This document shows, piece after piece, positions 11,306 to 22,621 of a stretch of 64,000 bases of DNA. The stretch lies in contig JAEBUN010000023.1 in assembly GCA_023014365.1 (NCBI GenBank), positions 372,001 to 436,000 of the forward strand, given 5' to 3'. Numbering within the stretch: position 1 is the stretch's first letter; each line of letters opens with the position of its first letter. Under the pieces are notes generated by a model, which did not search any database, was not told the DNA's origin, and worked only from the letters and a program-made list of their open reading frames with translations. Both the position numbers and the translations under genes were made by a program. Origin of the DNA: Lepiota brunneoincarnata. Taxonomy: Eukaryota; Basidiomycota; Agaricomycetes; Agaricales; Agaricaceae.

Positions 11306-12235
11306 CTACATACCCCTGTCAGTGGCGACCTCGGCTTTCTCTCCAGCCCGCAACTTAGGATTCCCCATGCTGCTTGATCCCTTCAGCAGAACTCGGATCC
11401 CCACGCCTACATTCTGAGGCTTTCTCCACCACAACACACACGTGATGGCATTAGTGGCCACGAACGCAAGAGTCACAACATCCAACTCGGTGATCCGCTG
11501 TTTGGTTACGCACCGGCCGACAAACCAAAGGGGTTGAAGGAATAACAGTCTCATGAGGAAGTCCTCTTTACTCTTGTCAGTAATTTCCCCATCGGATACG
11601 ACTGGTGGGTCGACTTTCCCGCGCTCGATCAACTCTGTCAGAGTGAGAGGGTAGAGTGGATAGTTGCCGTCGTATAAGACGAATCCTCCCATGCCGACGA
11701 AAAAGCCGTGTGTAAGAGTCCAGATACATGGCCTCGTCTGCTCTGGGCCATGAAGCCATTCTTTAATATCATCGAGCACATGAGTTAGCCACGATGTTTC
11801 GCCGGCCTCGACTGGAACACCTTGATGAGTAACCACGTTCTCGTTCGAAGAAAATTAAATTGCCCGCTCACTGTGTCCGTAGACTTGGGTGTTGAACTCC
11901 TCCACGGCTTTCTTCGCCACCCTTCGCTCATTCCATGCCCAGCATAACACAAGCTCGGGAGCTAAGAGAGCGTACAGCAAGACCGTGACCTGCTCTTTGA
12001 ACCTGACCCACCCTGAAGCTTGTGGGTGGGGCACATTCGGATGTACAGTGACCCATGCGGATACGAAAATGGTTGTAAAACACACTAGGAATTCACAAGA
12101 ATTCGTGATGTCGGCACAACTGAGTTGGTGCCCGAATATGGCAAACGATAGTGAGTGTGCAGGAGGGGTTGGTGGGATAACGGGAGTACTGGTCGAACCG
12201 CCTAGGACGGCGAGGAGGACGACTGCAGTCAACAT
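11306..12235 (-). CDS. Multi-TM protein, copy B (short form)
   Basis: Exons 12235-11872 and 11820-11306 encode 292 residues, the same length as copy A. Landmarks are a signal-like N-terminus (MLTAVVLLAVLGG), FLVCFTTIFVSAWVTVHPNV, LLYALLAPELVLCWAWNE, WTLTHGFFVGMGGF, KSKEDFLMRLLFLQPLWF and VTLAFVATNAITCVLWWRKP. The stretch VAKKAVEEFNTQVYGHS is in the frame that matches the relative at 48318 (IARRFNETH), so copy B keeps the ancestral frame. As in copy A, the C-terminal half ending in LPPEA...PHI is absent. Probably a membrane protein; role unknown. Confidence 0.7.
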
Positions 12236-13181
12236 GGTTTGGAACTGAAGGCATCCATCAGGGCACTGACATCTTGTATATTTATTGACAGACAATGTTA
12301 AATAGACCATATACTGCACCTGCCTCCCGGCCTTCTCGAGGCACACATGCTGTTGAGGTGATGAAGAATGTCATAGAAAATAGTAGTGCACTAGTCAAAA
12401 GGGCTGTGTGATTCACGGTGGATATCCGAGAGGGCGGTGCCGTCGACCGCTCCATTCGCCCCCCCCTTTCTTTAGCTCAAAAGCCCACTAATTACTTCTC
12501 GAGATCATAAGACCTGGACTTAGGAATGGCCCTTAGACGCCCCACACGGTCGAAAGAAATGATCATATGTTAGATTCTAATCATTGCCACCGTGACAGTG
12601 TCCGGTTGAAACCGCGCTGAATGAAACCGGGTTCACGAGCCCGTCCAGACAAGCGTCAAAGGCATGCATACTGGGGGCAGATTCCGCTGGTGGCGTGTAA
12701 AAACACCGTAGTTCCATTTCGCTTTTGAACTCTCTCTGGACTTTAAAAGTATTCCACACCGTGTTTCATCATGGTGTGCCAAGTAAAGCCAGGTCCTCAC
12801 TGGTGCTGTTTCGAACCGGTGAGTAGTCTCGGCTGATATGGTAGACATCGATATCGCGCTACGTCCTACCAGCCACCTGTGCCGTTATCAACAACGAAGC
12901 CCGTCTTAGTCCATTATCATCCTCGTCGAATGGAACGGCGGTCAATCCCGCAATTTCTCGCTTTGGAAAGGGAAGCTCAGGATCTGTTTCAGAACGCAAG
13001 GATAAATAACATCAGAGCAAGGTTCTCCCGAGGAGCCTAGGCTGTGGTCTTTTTTTCCCGCTGCATCCCCGGAAATCGATGTTAAAGGCTTTACTGCATC
13101 CAATCATCAATTCAAACATATCAGATCAGTTCGAATTTTTAGCTGCGGTCAGAAACCCCAAAACAACAATTTCAAGACGAA
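12236..13181. other. Intergenic, copy B
   Basis: Counterpart of 6623-7552. No gene is supported. An AT-rich TATA-like tract (TTGTATATTTATTG) lies about 40-60 nt upstream of the copy B start. Confidence 0.4.
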
Positions 13182-15693
13182 TCAAGATCCCAACCCAAAG
13201 TCAACGCTAAAAACAAAAGAATTTTCGGCTTCCGCATCTACTGTCGCAGTGTTACCGTACGGTTAATGACAAGGCGAACTTATGCGCTTACCGTCCAATC
13301 CGAGGTCAATATTCCCTGTGTCCATACTTATTTCAAACTTCTCCTCGTGGATAGCCTCTTTACGCTCCTGCCGTTTGCGCCAAGCAGTTTGGAGCTGCCG
13401 CGTATGACCTTGGTGTAAAACCCATTCCCTCGATTTAATCTCCCAGTTGAGCCAGAGAGCCGTCGAGCTCATCTGGAGACAGCTAACACACTGCAAGACA
13501 CTAGGATCGTTTAACGGCACTACCCTTTGAACCTCGATTTTCGGGGGCGTATAGAGATCGGAAGGGTCAGGGAATGAGGGATGAATGATGAAAACAGCGA
13601 GCTCCTGAGATAGTGAATTAGTGTTGGCACTTCTTTCCTACGTGATACGAAATGCCCACCGTAACAACACCAATCCTACCATCCTCGTATGCCAGGTATA
13701 TCGAGTCCGCGTGCGCATTCAGCTGAATGTCAATTTTAATATCACGCACATCTTTAACCTGCCCAGTTATCACCCTCTCAAAGTATGGAATGATAAATAA
13801 TCGGGAGTCATCAAGAAGGGCAGCGAGGTGCTGGCCGCATGGTGAGACATGAGCTGAAAACATTCGTCACGAGACATGGATGAACAGGTTCATTTAGGAA
13901 CCCACCTGCCTTGAATTCAGATGTGGTGTGGATGGACCCACAAGTTCTCGAAGAAACCGTGTCGTGGCTGGCGACGACTTTGTCAGTCCTCCACCAGATT
14001 CCATTTGCTAGATAAGTATGCTTGTCACGCCCTCCAACGGGGTTTTCCTGGTTCCATTGATCACTTGTATCGTCATCCAGGTCTCCATCAACATCACCCA
14101 TCTGAGAATCCTCATCAACAGCATTTGGAGGCCCAGAAATGGCCCCCTCAAGCGGAGGCTGTTCCTCTTCACTCTGATGCTGACCAAAAGAAGTCGAATT
14201 CCACTTGGTTGACATATCATCAACCTCTTCGTCATCGTTTTGACGTGGGATTCCTTTATTCGTTGCGTATCGCCTCTCGCCTCTCCTTTCCCGCCAACTT
14301 CGGAATCCTTTCGGCAGATCGCGCTGCTTGACATAGCCTACATGGAAGAACCACTTCCCGTGGTGTTCGATATGTGACTGCGTGAGCTCCAAAACGCAGG
14401 TCCCTGCTTCCTTATCATGCGCATTCTCTTCCTCGGGAGGATCATTCGGGGTTGAGCCTTTGCGACGAAACACCCTCAACGAGTTGGATCCGCATATAAA
14501 CGCATATTCGTCGTTGACTTCCACATAGTGGATATCCCCAAGCCCATCAACATCCTCTGCTTGGGTATTGTGTGGCGGGGCCACCCCTTCGTTCGAGCCC
14601 GCCCCAACCAGCTCATAGTCCATGATACCGTCCGCATCTAAGTCGCCTTCAGGGTACAAGTTGTTCAGATAATTCTGCGAAAATTCAACCCCGCCTTGTT
14701 CCATCGGGACATCACCTGCCTCCTCACCCGCAGAAGCCACTTCAGTGTTGAGCTCCAATGGTCTTTGGATGTTGTCAATTTGTTCCACGAGCTTTCCGGT
14801 GCGAACATCCCAGAGCAGGAGTGTCTCGTGCGCAGCTGTAAGCAGCGTGGGGTAGACGAAACGGTAGGCGCGAGTCTGGAGATCGTCGGGAGGACGGAGG
14901 AGTGCATGGGGCAAAAATTTGAAACGGCATCCTGAAGATTGGATAATGTCGAAAAGAAGTTGTTGGATGGAGTCCGGAAGCGATTCCGGAACGACATTGA
15001 AGTCGTCTGGGGGGTCAGTCCTGGGGTTGTCACTGACCAAACGCCAAACCTCCTTGGCGCCTTCAAAGCGGTCAAAGATGAGAAAACCTTCCCCGTACTC
15101 ACAGTGTGCATACGGGCGAATGTAGTTCTGTAGGACCCCTCAGCTTTCAGCGCAGACCCCCCAAGGTTTGATAGCGCACATACCCCCGGCAAACTCCAAA
15201 CCAGGTTGCCGTCATTTATATTGACGACAGTCAATCCGCCTTGATGGTGTGTTACAATAAAGAACCCGCGCTTTTCGTCCACTTTTATGCGATGGACATC
15301 GGGCGATGTGTTTTGGTACTTCCTTATGCGTGATGGTCCCCGCCCGAGCCAACTAGATCGAACCTCACATGCCCGACGACCTAAACAATGCGCATATGTA
15401 GATCAGGGAAAGAGACAGCCTGAGCAGCACTTACACAGATCCTTCCAGCTTTCTAATCGGCCTAAGAATCTTTCCGAGTGCCAGCCAAGTAAAGGAACGT
15501 CTTGGAGAAGGACTTGCCCATGGGGGATCAGGTGGAGATTTGGATGTGCGGCAGCTTGTCTATAGATGGTTGGTTCATGTTGGTCGACGAAGGAGCGAAA
15601 AGCACTGCTGGTGGCTCTGCAGGCAACAATACCTGAAACAGGGAGGTGCTTGAGAACGGAGAGCAGCAACTCAGGTGGGAGGTTGAGTAGCAT
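13182..15693 (-). CDS. F-box/beta-propeller-like protein, copy B
   Basis: This is the intact partner of copy A. The F-box (residues about 1-45: LPPELLLSVLKHLPVS) leads through HSERFLGRLESWKDL and a GTAAGT intron into CRRACEVRSSWLGRG and VDEKRGFFIVTHHQGGLTVV. A long exon follows with NYIRPYAHCEYGEGFLIFD, LLLWDVRTGKLVEQI, an acidic, Asp-rich insert and KWFFHVGYVKQRDLPKGF. Later exons give AHVSPCGQHLAALLDDSRLF, VFIIHPSFPDPSDLYTPPK, LQCVSCLQMSSTALWLNWE and the end FVFSVDFGLGS. All junctions can be closed in frame with canonical introns. The likely role is a substrate adaptor of an SCF ubiquitin ligase; the substrate is unknown. The start lies only about 75 nt from the stop of the RS-rich gene on the same strand, with a TATATAA-like tract in between. 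Confidence 0.78.
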
Positions 15694-15767
15694 GATGGTG
15701 GTGGTTGGTCATAGACATGTATATAAATGGCGAAAGAACATGATCATTAATTATGTCATTGTCCTAC

Positions 15768-16991
15768 TCAAAAGGTCGAATTCAGAAACTTCAGCAGCTC
15801 TTGCCGGTTAGCGTCGCGCTCCTCATCGCCTTTGTCCTTCTTCACCTTCAGCTTGATCTGTATCATCTCTTCAGTACGCGCAGGGACGTTTGATCGTGCT
15901 AATCACCTTTTTGCCTGTCAGTACACTGCGCTTCACCTCATCCTTCTTCCGTTCTTGTCGAGAAGGTGACCGTGGTCGTTTCTTCCCCTTTCCCTTTGAA
16001 TCCTTTCTGCTGTGACTATCCTTCGGGTGCACCCTGCGTCGCTTACGCTTGCTAGATTGATGGTCCAACTCGAACGATGATCTTGATGTCGAAGAGTCCC
16101 GAGAGGACGATGATGTCGAGTTGGATCCGGAGGGTGTCGGACTGCCTCGGGAAAGGGAGCGTCCACGGTGCCTCCTCCGATCGGGCACTTCTGTTTCTTT
16201 TTCGTGTCGCGATGAAAGACTTTCCTTTCTGGCCGGCTTATCGGGTATTGCATAGTAGTGGGAGGTGCCGCAGTCCGGTGTGGGAATGGTCGCATGCTTG
16301 GAGCGACCCTGGCTCTCGGCGCGATACCCGCCTTGACTGGCAAGTCGATCCAAGTTGTTGTCCCTTTCCCTAGAAGGATGCCGTCGGTGGCCTGGCGAAG
16401 TACGACGCGCACCATCGTCATATCTACGCGATGATGATTTGTACCTCTGGCGGTCTTCTAGGCCCCTCTCATACTCTCTGCGGCGCGTGTCGTCAAACCC
16501 ATCCTACGAGCAATAGGTCACCCGTCAGATATTCGATTCCTTAGTAGGTCAGGGGGATATTTCGTTTGGGTCCAATGAGGAAACGCACGGGTGGGACATC
16601 GTGACGACCTCTGTGTCGCGACTTCCTGGTCTCTTCCTCTGCGACTTCGGCCCTGTAGTCTGCTAACACGTCCTTCCTGTCGATCTCACTCTGAAGATGG
16701 CCGTTTACTCTATCAGCCTCAATATTAAAGTTAGTAAACGGATCAACCCACCCTGTCTCTAGAGGCATGCCTGTGTTTATAGATTCTTCTCTCCGAGTCA
16801 GTATCTTTGTATCTTCTCTTTTCATAGTCTTCAAGCACCACATGTATTCAGGTGTGCACATGTGTGACGGCCCAAGGTTAGGGGTTCATGTCGTGAAGGG
16901 TATGAGTTTACAGAAGATAGTGAAAAAAGAAATATTCACCATGACCATGGCTGGAGCGGCGATAATCCTCTTCTCGCCTGCTAGAGCTCAT
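15768..16991 (-). CDS. Arg/Ser-rich nuclear protein
   Basis: My start is ATG at 16991 (MSSSRREEDYRRSSHGH), followed by exons rich in Arg, Ser, Glu and Lys: DGFDDTRRREYERGLEDRQ, RDNNLDRLASQGGYRAE, SNSTSSSSRDSSTSRSS and KKRPRSPSRQERKKDE. The last exon, after GTGATT...GAAGAG, encodes the compact and probably conserved tail MIQIKLKVKKDKGDEERDAN, then RQELLKFLNSTF and stop (15770-15768). RS-type composition with basic clusters suggests a nuclear, RNA- or splicing-linked protein. I do not recognise the family. Exons 2-3 (about 16500-16830) can be read in more than one frame, so the middle of the model is uncertain. It is the parent of the fragment at 10353-10517. Confidence 0.6.
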
Positions 16992-17620
16992 TACTGTGAG
17001 GGTTAGCGCAAAAGCCAAGGGCGTGTGTACAGGTGTGTTGCCGGATCAAGCGGAGTCTGATCGGAGTTTAATCTCCATGGGAATCATCTTGATGACTTAA
17101 AAAAAAACCTGCGTCAGACTGACACAAGTTCACCTCAACTATGATTCAGGACTAGTGCTTCTTATTCAAAACAGCCGTCCTAAGTTGCAGTGCTACAGAC
17201 GCCAGGAAGATTCGTCCGTCTTATCGGCTGGGAGTGTCGGTTTTCTCTGACAACGGGGATCTCCACAAAACATTGGTCGAACGACCGCCAGTTCCATCTA
17301 TAATTTCCCTGAACGCTGATCGAAGCCTCCCTGTCAAACTGGAACTATGTAACCCCCTTGATACTGTGGGCACCAGAAGCCGGTTCCAATGTGCAATCTG
17401 TCACCAGATCGACCATCAATCACCTCTGTGGCCCCCACATTAAATTTGGAGAGTGTCCCCCTATACCGTAACCACCCTATATCCTAGATGCCAACGGACA
17501 GTGGTAATATCTCCCAAGGACCTCTCATTCGCACACAGTCGCCAGGGCTGCCCCTCCCCCAAGGCTCTTGGACTCCGTGACCCCTTCGTTTTCATCCAGC
17601 TCTCCACCAGCATTGAGGCT
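16992..17620. other. Intergenic, no gene seen
   Basis: Only short frames lacking any recognisable domain. It should contain the promoters of the RS-rich gene and the seven-TM gene. Confidence 0.4.
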
Positions 17621-18852
17621 ATGTCTGGAACATTCCCTCTGGCTGAGTCTCGCCTCTGCGCTCTCTTCATTGAGAGCGTCCTTTACGGACTCTACATTAT
17701 CACCTTTGCGTATACGACACAGGTTCTCTTCTTCACCAAACAGAGACCTAAACGGCTCAACGAGTTGAATCTACCCGTGGTCGCTGGGGCGACAAGCCTA
17801 TTTCTTTTCATTTCCATTAATCTTTGCCTGAATTTTTATCGAAGTCTTCGCGCGTTTATCTTCTCCCCTTTCCCAAATGGAGCTCGTGAAGAGTATAGCC
17901 AGGTCTCCGGGTGGCTGAATGTTACAGAGGCGAGTCCCTGTCATCACGACGAAAACATCCATTATCCATTAGGGACTAACCCCCGCTGATGGTGACTCAA
18001 CTCCTAGACTTCTCTTGTGCTGATCGGCACGATCGTTGGTGACCTAGTGCTCGTACGATTTCGACATACGTTGTTCCTGATTCGCGTATTTCTCACCTCT
18101 TTAACCCCCTTTAGATCCACCGCTGCTGGATATTGTGGATCAAACAGTGGAGATGGGTGTCCGTTTCGATTCTCCTTTGGATTGGTTGCTTCTTCTGTAC
18201 CATTCGGGTCATTATGATCGAGGCAGCTTTCCAAACAGAGGGCGTCTTCAACTCGGAGGAAATCATCCCGTATGGCACGAGTTTCTGGGTGCTTTCGATC
18301 GTAATCAATATTTCTACAACAGGTATGTAGTACCCGTACTTTGTCCCCAAGGGACTTTGAAAAGCTATACATATCTCTCTTTAGGCTTGACTGTTTTGCG
18401 CATCTGGAAAGTCGAGGAAGCCAACAAACGCTCAGGGCTGCAAATTAACGACAGCGACGAATTCCCGAGGAGCCCACTCCACTATATCATCTGCATCACC
18501 GTCGAGTCCGGTCTACTAGTTGGCCTGAGTGCCATTGCGACATTTGTCACGTACATTACCCGAAGCACCTGCAATATATATTATGACCGCTATAGTGAGC
18601 CCTCGCAGCCCCCTACGTTTCCCGATTTTCTGACCTTTTGCATGTTGACAGGAACTTCCAACTGTCGGTATAGCTTTCAACCTAATCATTTTGAGATCGA
18701 ATCGTCGTAGTAAACGACTACTCTTGAAACAATCCCAAATGACGGAAGGATCCACACCATTCCGCGTCAACGCCCTTGATACCCTTCCTTACACTACCAC
18801 AGGATCAGTCGATCATAGGGCCACCCAGGTCCAAGAGATACCATATCCATAA
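17621..18852 (+). CDS. Seven-TM membrane protein 1
   Basis: The start MSGTFPLAESRLCALFIESV leads into helices around LYGLYIITFAYTTQVLFF and SLFLFISINLCLNFYRSL. Exon 2 gives TSLVLIGTIVGDLVL. Exon 3 carries the family landmark IHRCWILWIKQWRWVSVSIL plus FFCTIRVIMIEAAFQ and SFWVLSIVINISTTG. Exon 4 gives LTVLRIWKVEEANKRS and IICITVESGLLVGLSAI. The last exon is LPTVGIAFNLIILRSNRR followed by a hydrophilic tail to TAA at 18850-18852. This is the seven-helix layout of a large, unnamed Agaricomycete family. The first intron needs a GC donor (GAG/GCGAGT, near 17933). The best donor of the last intron (near 18594) is one base out of phase with the final exon, so there may be a frameshift or an unusual splice there. 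Confidence 0.6.
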
Positions 18853-18969
18853 TACAGTCGAGTGACGTCCGTTGGTATAAGTTACAACAACATCCAAAAT
18901 CTATCTACCACACAAAAACATTGACAATTACCTCTAATGTATCCACACAAAGCACAGAATTAAAACTTT

Positions 18970-19910
18970 TTACACATTCAAGTCCCACTCGACATGTTGC
19001 GCCAAGTTTGGGATATTATCATAATAGTGTTCCTTTGCCCATTCTTGTACCTTATCAAAGTTCCTGCAGGTGTGCTGTACATCGTCCCTTTGGTCTCCCA
19101 TTCCCAAGGTTTCGTTCCACTGCCATACAATAGGGGTGATATCAGAGAAACACATCAGGGCTTGTCTGATTGCGCCTATGCAATGACGGAGGTGCACAAG
19201 TGAGAGGTGGAGGTCAGGGTAGTCGTCGCGGTGGATTGTTTGTCGCATCATATCCTAGGAGAAAATATTAGCTACTAGCATAGACGAGGAGATTGAGGGG
19301 CGAGGGGGAAGGGCTACTGACAAGACAATGCAGCTGATGGAAAACGTCCAACGACGTGAGGAAATACCCCTCATGCTCTGGTACAGACCACGTCTTATTC
19401 GTCATATGCACAGCATCCGAGGCGGGGACCATGATGGAGGCGTCTGCAAGCACCGGTGTCAACGATCAGGGAAAACCAGGGTCAGCAAATGACCACACTC
19501 ACACTGAGCAAGCTCCCTCCAGGCTTCATCCACTTCGTGCGAAGGCGGTTGTTCGTAGATGGGTATATCGTCGAGAAGCCCTCGTGTAAACTTTTGAGTC
19601 CGGTATTCAATAACGTCTTGTGCCGGCGCTACAAATGTTTGCATGTCAGCTCGGACTCGGAGTGCCTATCGTTAGTAAAAAGCTTACAGTAGAGAAACTG
19701 CCCGCAGAGTGCACCTGACGTGGATGCAGGACGGTTCCATAGGATCACGTTGAGGGAAACCGATGCAATGAACAGGGCAAGAAAGGCGTAACGGAGGAAG
19801 AAATTTCTTCTGGGTGGTAGAGCTACTTCCTGCGCTTCGATCTCCTTGTCGTGCGTGTCCAAGGGCGTGTACCGAGGGCGAGAGGACTGCCCAAGAGAGA
19901 ATAAAGGCAT
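18970..19910 (-). CDS. UstYa-like (DUF3328) protein 1
   Basis: UstYa-type proteins are membrane-anchored enzymes, several shown to oxidise or cyclise ribosomal peptides (ustiloxin, phomopsin) or related metabolites in ascomycetes. Exons 19910-19688, 19628-19503, 19443-19322 and 19254-18970 encode 251 residues in one clean frame. An N-terminal cytosolic segment is followed by a single TM helix (FFLRYAFLALFIASVSLNVIL, about residues 38-58). Then come the family's SPAQDVIEY, YEQPPSHEVDEAWRELAQY and SLDVFHQLHC with the first HxxHC motif, and HLRHCIGAIRQALMC with the second. HTCRNFDKVQEWAKEH lies near the end. Both putative metal-binding HxxHC motifs are intact. It is divergent from the S10-like gene at 20454 and part of the putative peptide cluster. 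Confidence 0.88.
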
Positions 19911-20453
19911 GTGGGGGGGGTGACGAATCAATAGAGGAGAGTCAACAAAGTGTAAAGGGGTTGTCCTATTAGTTAGCTCATTCTTGATGTCCGTACGGCG
20001 TTTCCATCATAATCAAACGCAGCACAGCCGAGTCGTGACAGACGAGGTTCCAACCCGACTGTTACAACCCTTGACTGGAAACGAGATCAATTCCGTCATC
20101 GACTGGGATGACTGTATCGGAATATCTCCCTGGTGCGAATTGTTTTTGTGGCGCCGGATCCATAGGTCCACGGGGGTTTTTACGCACAGCTTTTGTTTCC
20201 TCCGCTCCAGGTGAGGGGTAAAAGGCGCAAGGCGAAACAGGAAGGCGGATTGAGTCAACCCTGGGTTCCCGGCCGAATTAGCCCCGATTCAATGTCGCGC
20301 CCGCAAGTGATTTTCCCAGGGCTCTCACGTATCTCTCCGATACTCAATCGGATGAACACCAGCGAGGGCCTCGTGCACTGTAATCGGGCGCCTGAACCGA
20401 GCGGGCATCGCCGTTTACCCCAAACTCCCACTTGCACCCCCCCCCCCCCCCGA
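19911..20453. other. Divergent promoter region with poly-C run
   Basis: Shared upstream region of UstYa-like 1 (minus) and the S10-like gene (plus). It has no gene. A run of about 15 C residues (20437-20451) lies directly in front of the S10-like ATG. Confidence 0.5.
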
Positions 20454-22520
20454 ATGAACTCCGAAATCGTAAAGGGTTCTTTGGATGTCAATACGGCTAG
20501 CCATGACAGTTCCTCTCGAGCGCGTGTCTCTAAACCCTTCCTGACACTCCGCTGGATGTGCTCCTTACTAGCAATAACTCTCAGTCTTGTATACCTGCTG
20601 TTGCCACGAAGCGCGGGCCTGGTTCAGGGTACCAAACAAACTTGGTTCAGACAGATTCTTTCGCCTACTGGATTATGCGAGGATGGCAGCGTCAATGGAC
20701 CTCGCCAGAGGATGCACGTCGGTTATATTGGACTCGAGGGTGATACAGATGCAACGCCTAAGCGAAGCTTCTTTTGGTAAGCGGAATTTGTTGTTATCGT
20801 TTATATATCTACGAATAACAGCAGGTTTTTCGAGGCCGAAAATGGACCCACAAGATGCCCCTGTCGTGTAAGGAAATTTCCTGGTACTGATCTCCTGTCC
20901 CTGTCGTGATCGGTCATCCGTTCCCCCAGGCTGGTAACTGCTGGTGGTCCTGGCACTAGCGCTCTGGTTCACGCAGTTTTTGGTCAATCGGCCTGCAGCT
21001 TGGGGTCGGGGCCTAGGCTATATTTCAACCAAGGGCGATGGAATGACAACTTGAACCTTTTATTTCTTGACCACGTTCGCAAGCCTCAGTGCACATTATT
21101 TGCAGTTGATATCTGACCAGTGGGGCAGCCTATCGGCACAGGGTACTCTTATGGGGTGATGGCCAACAACAGTCACTCCGCTGCGCTTGATGTATACGAT
21201 TTCTTGCAAAAGTTCTACATCCTGTTCCCAGCTTATGCCAAGTATGTAGGCTGTTCGATACGATATCATGGTCATCTCTCTGATCACGTCCAGGAATAAA
21301 CTGGTCCTTTCGAGTGGTTCATATGGTGGTATTTTTATGCCTCACATCGCGAGTGTCATTCATGAGCAAAACAAACGTCCCAAGCGCCTCGATAGGGTCA
21401 AGATCTTCCTTGATTCGATAATGCTCACTAATCCTGTCCTGGTGCGTTGAAGATTCTTATCCCCTCTCTCAAAGTATTTTTACACCCCTGAAGAATGTCA
21501 ACTCCCACTTCCGCTGGCTCCTTCAATATCGCTGTGTGGAGAAACAAATCCATGACGAGGAGACCTGTGAACGTTTATTCCGCCTCCTTCCTCAATGCTT
21601 GGAGATGATCGACTTCGCCTTGCTTCGTCCAACTCTTGAGAACAAGATTGCAGCAATTAATTTCTGCCAAAAGAACATCGCGTCAGCTGATACAAATGGG
21701 ACGTTATTGGAGGATGTCCGAAAAAAAGTAGGCCTTACGCTACACGCCCCTCTTACAAGAGTTGACCCGCTCGTTGCAGTGCTACGCTAAACCAACCCCT
21801 ACCAACCCAGGGATATGTCACACTCACTTTACAGAAATGGACGAGTATTTCAATTCTACTGAAACGAAAACGACCTTGGGTGTTCCTCAGGGGTTGGACT
21901 ACCGTTCCCTTGCTGTTCCCGTGAATCAAGCTTTCTATCACGCAGGTGATTTGTGCGTGTTGCCTCCTCGATCATTATTTATATCACTTTACATATGAAC
22001 ATAGGATGGCAGAGCATCACCTGCTCCTAGAGCCTTTGCTAAAAGACGGGGTTCGCCTCCTGGGTAAGGCGACCAGTACATGTTCACAGATCGCTTACTA
22101 AATTGAACAAACAGTGTACGCTGGCGCGCAAGATGCTAACTGTGCATGGCCGGGGGTTCTTTCATCAGTTGGTTTCAGCGTCATGAACTGTGTTGACTCG
22201 ATCCCCTAATTTATGGGTATAGCTCAAACTTCTTCGAACACCCTTCCAAGAAGACTTCATCAAAGGGGAAGACAAATCATGGGCGCCTCGGGATCCTCTC
22301 ATTCCAGATGCCACCGTTCGTTCTGTAGGAGATGGAGCGGGTAATATAACATATATCCTGATCAATGATGCGGGGCACTTCGTAAGTTCAACTGTCTCCT
22401 ATCCCTCGCCTCGCCTTAACTGCCCCACCCCCCTTCCCCTGAGAGGTCATCAAAGATAATCCCCACATTGCAAAGTTGATCGCTGAACATTGGATTTTTA
22501 ACAAACCGTTCTTTGATTAG
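20454..22520 (+). CDS. S10 carboxypeptidase-like hydrolase, membrane-anchored, likely frameshifted
   Basis: The gene starts MNSEIVKGSLDVNTASHDSS. A single TM helix follows (LRWMCSLLAITLSLVYLLLP), then the divergent S10 motifs: HVGYIGLEGDTDATPKRSFF, VTAGGPGTSALVHAVFG instead of [22 protein letters not shown], the nucleophile LSSGSYGGIF instead of GESYG, and VRLLVYAGAQDANCAWPG. It ends ITYILINDAGHF/VIKDNPHIAK with the catalytic His, stop at 22518-22520. About nine canonical introns are needed. One base too many near 20842 (GAA-AATG-GAC) shifts the frame between EAEN and DPQDAPVV, and the junction near 21729-21812 is also out of phase. So it is either broken or carries sequence errors. Between two UstYa-like genes, it could act as a processing peptidase (inference). 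Confidence 0.65.
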
Positions 22521-22621
22521 GAGGCATATAGAGTAATGATTTGATCAGGATTCTTTAATAACGCCCAGGTCAGACTAGCTAATAATATCTACAACCGTGC
22601 CGGCAGAGAACCGCACTTCCG

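Larger units (their letters stand above)
10518..15915. repeat. Tandem segmental duplication, unit B
   Basis: Direct repeat of 4680-10517, beginning inside rtf2 exon 3 and continuing into the intact RS-rich gene. Junction sequence is ...TTTTGCC/CTGGAGACGG... with at most a base or two of shared or filler sequence. Confidence 0.9.
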
